This document shows, piece by piece, positions 59,140 to 64,000 of a stretch of 64,000 bases of DNA. Each line of letters starts with the position of its first letter. The stretch's first letter is position 1. Under the pieces are notes generated by a model. The model was given only the letters and a program-made list of their open reading frames with translations, was not told where the DNA came from and ran no database searches. This DNA comes from Streptomyces sp. NBC_01231. GTDB lineage: Bacteria > Actinomycetota > Actinomycetes > Streptomycetales > Streptomycetaceae. Position numbers and translations under genes: made by a program. The DNA lies in NCBI GenBank assembly GCA_035999765.1, contig CP108521.1, positions 6,324,001-6,388,000 of the forward strand. Reading direction: 5' to 3'.

Positions 59140-59353
59140 GAAATTCCCCTCGACGGGCGTTCCTTCGGGTGCTTGCCAGCACGTTAGTCCGAATCGCAGG
59201 GGGGTCCTTGTCGACCGGTCAACGATTAGCCGCCTGGTCCCGGTGAGTTCACCTGAATGTCGTTTTGACTTCCTAAGTTTCCCCAGAATCCCCCCACGCA
59301 GCGGTAAACCCAAGAACACAGCTAAAGCTGGGTAAAAAGAACACAGGAGTGCC

Positions 59354-60820
59354 ATGACGACGGTCCAGAAGAGACGTGCACGTGCGCGTGGAGGGGAGCT
59401 GGACGACTGCCTGCGTGCCTGTGCCGCGCACAGCGGGAAACTCGTCGGCAGTATCGACCGCCGCCGCGTCGAACTCGCCGAACAGCTGCGCAAGCTGCTC
59501 GTCGTGTGGGGCACGACCTCTGTCACCGCCCCCGCGCCCGCCCCGGCCGGCGGGGCCGCCGCCCTGCTCAAGCGGGCCGTCAAGGGCCCCGCGACCCCCT
59601 CGGTGAGCATCGGCAACGACCTGCTGGACGCCCTGCTGGCCGTCGCCAACAAGGCCCTGGAGTGCGGCTACGACGACGAGTTGAACCTCGCCCTCGTCAT
59701 CAGCGACACCGTCCTCGCCCAGCGCAGGAACTCCCGCGCCGGCTGGCGGCTGCGCGCCCGTCTCCTGGAGGCCCTCGGCGAGGAGGCCGAGGCACTGGAG
59801 GCGTACGAGCGCTACCTCGCCCTCACCGACGACGACGGCTTCGGCGTCCGCGCCCGGATCGACGGCCTGAAGATCGCGGCGGACAAGGAGCGGGAGCTGT
59901 TCGCCCTCCTCAGCCGCCAGGTGCCGCGCGCCCAGGACTTCACGCGCCGTCCCGCCACCGACGTATGGGCCGAGGGCCTCGCCGCGCACGCCGTGGGCGA
60001 CTGGCCGCAGGCCGAACCCCGTCTCGTGGGAGCGCTCCTAGCACTGGCCGGTGAGGACGCCCCGGTGCAGGACCGGCAGGAGCTGCTCAGCCAGTACCTC
60101 GACCTGCGCACCGCCGTCCCCGGCGTCGACCTGCCCGCGCTCACCGAGGCCGTCGCCCTCTACGCCGAACAGCGCCGCAGCCGGATGCGCGGCCCCGTCA
60201 CCGACCCGACGGTCGGCGGCGTGCAGTGGATCACCCTGGGCGAGTTCCGCAACCAGATCGCCGGCAAGTCGATCTGCCTGATCGCCAACTCCGGTCGGGT
60301 CGGCGCCAGTTCGATGGGCGCCGAGATCGACGCGTACGACCTGGTGGTGCGCTTCAACTCGTACCGGATCGACCCGAGGCACACCGGCGGCCGCACCGAC
60401 ATCCACGCCACCATCCACAAGCACGGCTTCAACTGGGACCAGCGGGTCACCACCCGGCTCGTCTTCGGCGGCGTGTCCGGCGACTGGAAGTACTCGCTGC
60501 GCAACCGCCTGGTGCCCGGCGCCCAGGCCCACCTCGGCGACGAGTCGCTGCGCTGGCCCGTGCGCAACATCGGCAAGCTCGGCAACGACGTCTGGTCGGG
60601 CATTCCGACCACCGGCTTCAACATGCTGTGGCTGCTGGACTTCCTGGACGTCAGCCCCACCCTCGACCTGATCGGCTTCGACTTCTACGAGAGCGGCGCC
60701 TACCGCGTCCCGGAGGCCATGAAGCTGGCCATTACGTCCGTGCACGAATACACCAGCGAGAAGGACTGGGTCATGCAGCGGGCCCAGAGCGTGACCGACA
60801 CGAGGATATCCCTGCGATGA
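59354..60820 (+). CDS. GT29 sialyltransferase-like protein with helical-repeat N-terminus
   Basis: 488 residues. The N-terminal 300 are helical and TPR-like (LALVISDTVLAQRRNSRAGWRLRARLLEALGEEAEALEAYERYLAL). Residues about 310-480 match GT29: ICLIANSGRVGASSMGAEIDAYDLVVRFNSYR is the sialyl L-motif region, then GRTDIHATIHKHG, IPTTGFNMLWLL and DLIGFDFYESGAYR for the S-like and VS-like parts. GT29 enzymes transfer CMP-activated nonulosonic acids. In Streptomyces a CMP-Kdn donor for wall teichulosonic acid would fit. Leader AGGAG before ATG 59354. The stop overlaps the next start (ATGA). Confidence 0.83.
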   Translation: MTTVQKRRARARGGELDDCLRACAAHSGKLVGSIDRRRVELAEQLRKLLVVWGTTSVTAPAPAPAGGAAALLKRAVKGPATPSVSIGNDLLDALLAVANKALECGYDDELNLALVISDTVLAQRRNSRAGWRLRARLLEALGEEAEALEAYERYLALTDDDGFGVRARIDGLKIAADKERELFALLSRQVPRAQDFTRRPATDVWAEGLAAHAVGDWPQAEPRLVGALLALAGEDAPVQDRQELLSQYLDLRTAVPGVDLPALTEAVALYAEQRRSRMRGPVTDPTVGGVQWITLGEFRNQIAGKSICLIANSGRVGASSMGAEIDAYDLVVRFNSYRIDPRHTGGRTDIHATIHKHGFNWDQRVTTRLVFGGVSGDWKYSLRNRLVPGAQAHLGDESLRWPVRNIGKLGNDVWSGIPTTGFNMLWLLDFLDVSPTLDLIGFDFYESGAYRVPEAMKLAITSVHEYTSEKDWVMQRAQSVTDTRISLR

Positions 60821-63147
60821 CCATGACTTTCCCGGCCACGGCCGCCCCCCTGGCCCCGGCGACCGACGCGCATGCGCTCACCGGCAAGCGCCGCATCGCC
60901 TTCGCCAGTTACGTCGACGAGAACTACCTGCCCGGCTTCCTCGTGCTGCTGCGCAGCCTCGCCCTGTCCAACCCGGGCGTGTGCGAGGACTTCGTCGTCC
61001 TCTACGACGACCTGCGCCCCGGCTCGATCGCCCAGATCCGCGCCCTGCACCCGCGGATCGTGCTGCGCCGGGTGAACGACGCCCACTACGACTCGTACAA
61101 GAAGGGCGACCAGGACAACTACCTGGTCCGCAAGGCGTACTTCATCCTCGACGTCTTCCGGCTGCGCGAGTACGACACCGTCATCACGCTCGACACCGAC
61201 ATGGTCGTCCTCGGCGACCTGGGCGAACTGCTGCGACTGCGCGAGGGACTGGCGGCCGTCTCGCAGTTCTTCTACGGCCAGCACAAGCTCAACTCGGGCC
61301 TGCTGGTCATCCAGCGCGAGTACCTGTCCGACGCGTTCTGCGCCAAGCTCGACGCCACCGGCCGCAGCGGCGACTACGAACTCGACAAGCACGACCAGGG
61401 CATCCTCAACGCCGTCCTGGACGGCGACTTCGTCCGCCTCGACCCGCGCTACAACTTCGTCAAGCGGCGGCTGTCCGGTGACCTGCCCGTCCCCGACGAC
61501 ACGGCGATCCTGCACTTCACCGGCCGTCACAAGCCCTGGCAGGGCGGCGAGGCCGGCTACAGCCAGGCCGAGGCCCGCTGGCGCGAGTTCGACCTGTCAG
61601 ACGCCGACTTCCACGCCGCCTACCTCGCCAAACAGGGCGGCCTCCACCACGACCTGCTGGTCCACTACGGCACCCCGCACGTCGCCCGCACCGCGGACGT
61701 GGACGTGGCCCGCAAGGTGGCCGCCGCGCACATCTCCACCGGCGACTACCAGGACGCCGTCGACGTCCTCAGCAGCGTACGCATCCCGCTCGACGAGGCC
61801 TGGCCGCACGAGGTGTACGGGCACGCCCTGATGAGCGTCTCCCGCTACGAGGAGGCGAAGACGCAGCTGCTGCTGGCCACGGCCGCCCCCAACCGGGCCG
61901 CCACCGCCTACGCCCGCCTCGCCCAGATGGCCTGGGTGCACGGCGACAACGGCGAGGCCCTGACGTACGCGACGGCCGGCATGGCCGTCGACCCGACCCA
62001 CCGCTCCAGCCGGCTGTGGGCGCAGCGCGCGGCCGCCGTACCCGCCCAGGAACTGGGCGCCGCCGAGGACCAGCTCGCGCACGTCGCCTTCTACATGGAC
62101 CGCCAGGGCAACGCGGGCGACAAGTTGCTGCCGGAGAGCGTGCGTTCCGCGTTCGGGCCGGACACCACCTCCCGCCGCTGGCACTCCGTGCACGCCCACC
62201 GGCTGTTCGACGAGGCCTCGCTGCGGCGGGTCAACCGCCGCCGGGGCCTGGTCATCGGCGGTGGCGGCCTGTTCATCCCGGACACCATGCCGAACGGCAA
62301 CAGCGCCTGGCAGTGGAACGTCCCCGACGACCTGCTGAACCGCATCGACGTCCCCATAGCGGTCTTCGCCGTCGGCTTCAACGCCTTCGACGGCCAGTCC
62401 TACCGGGCCAACCGGTTCCGGGAGTCACTGCGTCAACTGGTCGAACGCTCCTCCTTCTTCGGGCTGCGCAACCACGGCTCGATCGAGAAGGTACGGGCCA
62501 TGATCCCGGCCCACCTGCACGACAAGGTGCGCTTCCAGCCGTGCCCGACGACGGTCACCCGCCAGCTGGTGCCGGACTGGCGGGACCCGGTGAAGCGCGA
62601 CGACACCATCCTGATCAACGCCGCCTACGACCGGGCGGGGCTGCGCTTCGGCCACGACTACGGCTACTTCCTGGCCCAGATGGCGCGGGCCGTACGGGAC
62701 CTGGGCGAGCTGGCCGAGGTGCGGTGCGTGGCGCACTCCCTCGACGACGAGAAGATCGTCTTCGACCTGCGCCGCGAGCACGGCATCTCGCTGCCGGTCA
62801 TCCCGATGTACGACTTCGAGAACGACCAGATCACGGACCTGTACGCGCGCACCAAGCTGGTGATCGGCATGCGCGGCCACGCGGGCATGATCCCGTTCGG
62901 CTGCGGCACGCCCATCATCAGCCTGATCTCGCACCCGAAGATGGCGTACTTCCTGCGGGACATCGAGCGCCCCGAGTGGGGTGTCTCGGTGCACGACCGG
63001 CACCTCGCCGCGCGTCTGGTGGAGCGGTCGGGGGAACTGCTCGCCGACCACGACGCGACGGTCGCGGACGTGCACGGCCGGCAGCAGGAACTGTGGAAGG
63101 TCACCGAGGCGAACGCGGCCGACCTCCGGGTCATCCTGGGCGGCTGA
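60817..63147 (+). CDS. Fusion of GT8 glycosyltransferase and polysaccharide pyruvyl transferase
   Basis: 776 residues. Residues 25-280 are a GT8 domain with IAFASYVDENYLPGFLVLLRSLALSN, the metal motif ITLDTDMVVLGDL, FFYGQHKLNSGLLVIQREYL and ILHFTGRHKPWQ. A helical-repeat segment (about 290-410) joins it to a pyruvyl-transferase-like domain with MDRQGNAGDKLLPESVRSAF, GLVIGGGGLFIPDTMPNGNSAW, FFGLRNHGSIEKVRAMIP and LVIGMRGHAGMIPFGCGTPIISLISHPKM. The product should be a sugar transferred and a ketal-linked pyruvate added, or a related polymerase step. It belongs to the wall-polymer operon that starts at 59354. Confidence 0.87.
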   Translation: MTMTFPATAAPLAPATDAHALTGKRRIAFASYVDENYLPGFLVLLRSLALSNPGVCEDFVVLYDDLRPGSIAQIRALHPRIVLRRVNDAHYDSYKKGDQDNYLVRKAYFILDVFRLREYDTVITLDTDMVVLGDLGELLRLREGLAAVSQFFYGQHKLNSGLLVIQREYLSDAFCAKLDATGRSGDYELDKHDQGILNAVLDGDFVRLDPRYNFVKRRLSGDLPVPDDTAILHFTGRHKPWQGGEAGYSQAEARWREFDLSDADFHAAYLAKQGGLHHDLLVHYGTPHVARTADVDVARKVAAAHISTGDYQDAVDVLSSVRIPLDEAWPHEVYGHALMSVSRYEEAKTQLLLATAAPNRAATAYARLAQMAWVHGDNGEALTYATAGMAVDPTHRSSRLWAQRAAAVPAQELGAAEDQLAHVAFYMDRQGNAGDKLLPESVRSAFGPDTTSRRWHSVHAHRLFDEASLRRVNRRRGLVIGGGGLFIPDTMPNGNSAWQWNVPDDLLNRIDVPIAVFAVGFNAFDGQSYRANRFRESLRQLVERSSFFGLRNHGSIEKVRAMIPAHLHDKVRFQPCPTTVTRQLVPDWRDPVKRDDTILINAAYDRAGLRFGHDYGYFLAQMARAVRDLGELAEVRCVAHSLDDEKIVFDLRREHGISLPVIPMYDFENDQITDLYARTKLVIGMRGHAGMIPFGCGTPIISLISHPKMAYFLRDIERPEWGVSVHDRHLAARLVERSGELLADHDATVADVHGRQQELWKVTEANAADLRVILGG

Positions 63148-63150
63148 CGG

Positions 63151-64000
63151 ATGGCGACCGCCCTGGCCGACGACACCTCCGCCGAGGCACGGTCGCGTGC
63201 GGACGGCCGCCGGTCACCCTTGTGGTGGCCGGTGGTCGTCCTGCCCGCCGTGGTGGCCGTGGTGTACACCGCGGCCACCCGCCGCCTCACCGGTGACCTG
63301 CACTACGTCCTCGGTGCCCTGCGCACGGGCGCCAAGGCCGGCTACTCGCCGTCGGAGGTCTTCACCCACCGGCCGTACTTCTACCGGTGGTTCGTCGCCG
63401 GCCTCGACCGGCTCTCCTTCGGCGGTACGCCGGCGGCCCGCGAGGCCGTGATCGGGGCCACGGGCATCCTGCTCGCCGCCGCATCGGCCTACGCCCTCCA
63501 CCTGGCGCTGACCCGCCGGGTCACCGGACGCGAGGCGGCCCTCGCCGCGGGCGCCACCGGCCTCGCCCTGATTTTGGCGCCCCGCAACGACTTCCTCCAG
63601 CCGGAGTGGGCGGCGGTGGTGCTGACGGTGGTCGCCGTCGCCGCCGCGCTCGGCCCGTCCCGGCCGTGGCCGGCGGCCCTGCTCGCCGCGCTGCCACTCG
63701 GCCTCGCGGTGATGATGAAGTACTCCACCGCCGCCACGGCCGCCATCGGGGTGCTCCTCGTGTACGCCGTCGACCGGGGCCGGGCCGTACGCCTCGCGCT
63801 GGTCGGGGTGCCCGCGGCGGTGGTCCTGTTCGGGCTGAGCGTGCTCGGCGGCTCCCACGAGTGGCAGTGGACCGAGGACATGCCGCGGATCAACCAGTCG
63901 GCGCTCAGCCGCACCGGCATCCACCCCGGCTTCATCCTGGACCGCACGGTGGACTTCCTGGCCGACCGGGCGGTGGAGAGTCCGGTGCTGCTCCTCCTCC
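63151..64000 (+). CDS. Multispanning membrane glycosyltransferase-like protein, 3' end outside window
   Basis: 283 residues are visible and the frame is open at the right edge. The protein has a polar N-terminus, then many hydrophobic helices (WPVVVLPAVVAVVYTAATRRL, AVIGATGILLAAASAYALHLAL, LAAGATGLALILAPRNDFLQPEW, PAALLAALPLGLAVMMKYSTAAT), the layout of GT39/GT-C type polyprenyl-sugar transferases. The DLHY-VLGALR segment in the first loop is where GT-C enzymes carry their catalytic aspartate. ATG 63151 comes three bases after the fusion gene's stop, so it is in the same operon. Confidence 0.75.
   Translation, partial: MATALADDTSAEARSRADGRRSPLWWPVVVLPAVVAVVYTAATRRLTGDLHYVLGALRTGAKAGYSPSEVFTHRPYFYRWFVAGLDRLSFGGTPAAREAVIGATGILLAAASAYALHLALTRRVTGREAALAAGATGLALILAPRNDFLQPEWAAVVLTVVAVAAALGPSRPWPAALLAALPLGLAVMMKYSTAATAAIGVLLVYAVDRGRAVRLALVGVPAAVVLFGLSVLGGSHEWQWTEDMPRINQSALSRTGIHPGFILDRTVDFLADRAVESPVLLLL

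Overview
The window is very GC-rich (about 70% or more). Genes are packed, often start with GTG behind strong GGAGG-type leaders or leaderless, and overlap by ATGA/GTGA. Gene content and order point to a Streptomyces chromosome core. The run glyA - ECF sigma operon - trpS - D-Ala-D-Ala carboxypeptidase - SCO4848-type protein - metallophosphoesterase - sdhBADC - tandem ECF sigma pairs - acyl-CoA mutase - cell-wall glycosyltransferases matches, from memory, the S. coelicolor SCO4830-SCO4880 region. Nothing was searched. I recognised no rRNA, tRNA or CRISPR array.

Left arm (1-13 kb). After the end of a MocR regulator and an AhpD-like protein comes a compact accessory gene set. Six minus-strand genes run from 10.4 to 2.0 kb: an ABM-domain membrane protein, a fused aminodeoxychorismate synthase with a PIKGT motif, a benzoate-CoA-ligase-like enzyme, a second acyl ligase, an FAD monooxygenase and an aminodeoxychorismate lyase-like enzyme. 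A heme-oxygenase-like DUF3050 protein diverges from them. Together they look like a chorismate -> p-aminobenzoate -> activated and oxidised arylamine pathway with no PKS or NRPS, and this is the best candidate for an undescribed system here. Four of the genes carry in-frame simple-sequence repeats, and a 13-unit 8-bp array follows the DUF3050 gene. A DMT transporter and a decayed ygiB/ygiC-type (glutathionylspermidine synthase) locus end the arm.

Central core (13-44 kb). glyA lies behind a ZTP (pfl) riboswitch. An ECF sigma factor, its membrane-anchored partner and two secreted or membrane proteins share a promoter motif (GGGAACC-N15-GTGTACC) found exactly twice, upstream of the sigma gene and upstream of the two target genes. 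trpS, a 2'-5' RNA ligase-like gene and a complete decaprenylphosphoryl-arabinose-type set follow (dprE1, dprE2, PAP2 phosphatase, UbiA-type phosphoribosyltransferase, GtrA). Next are YihY, a D,D-carboxypeptidase, a metallophosphoesterase, an oligopeptide-type binding protein and an RsbW-like ATPase. A two-component system is split by an IS200/IS605-like remnant and diverges from an MMPL transporter with an added C-terminal domain. A TetR gene, a DCC-family operon with two palindromic operators, a VOC protein, a VCBS remnant, a lytic transglycosylase and the sdhCDAB operon complete the block.

Right arm (44-64 kb). This holds a GH20 hexosaminidase, conserved hypotheticals and two paralogous sigma-factor/membrane-protein pairs whose extracytoplasmic parts share a two-cysteine module. 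After these come an L,D-transpeptidase lipoprotein, a stand-alone acyl-CoA mutase large subunit, phenolic acid decarboxylase with a MarR gene and a perfect operator between them, and an FAD monooxygenase with a TetR gene and two identical operators. The arm ends with an acyltransferase and the start of a cell-wall polymer locus: a GT29 sialyltransferase-like protein, a GT8-pyruvyltransferase fusion and a truncated membrane glycosyltransferase. This locus resembles the region linked to Kdn-containing teichulosonic acid in S. coelicolor.
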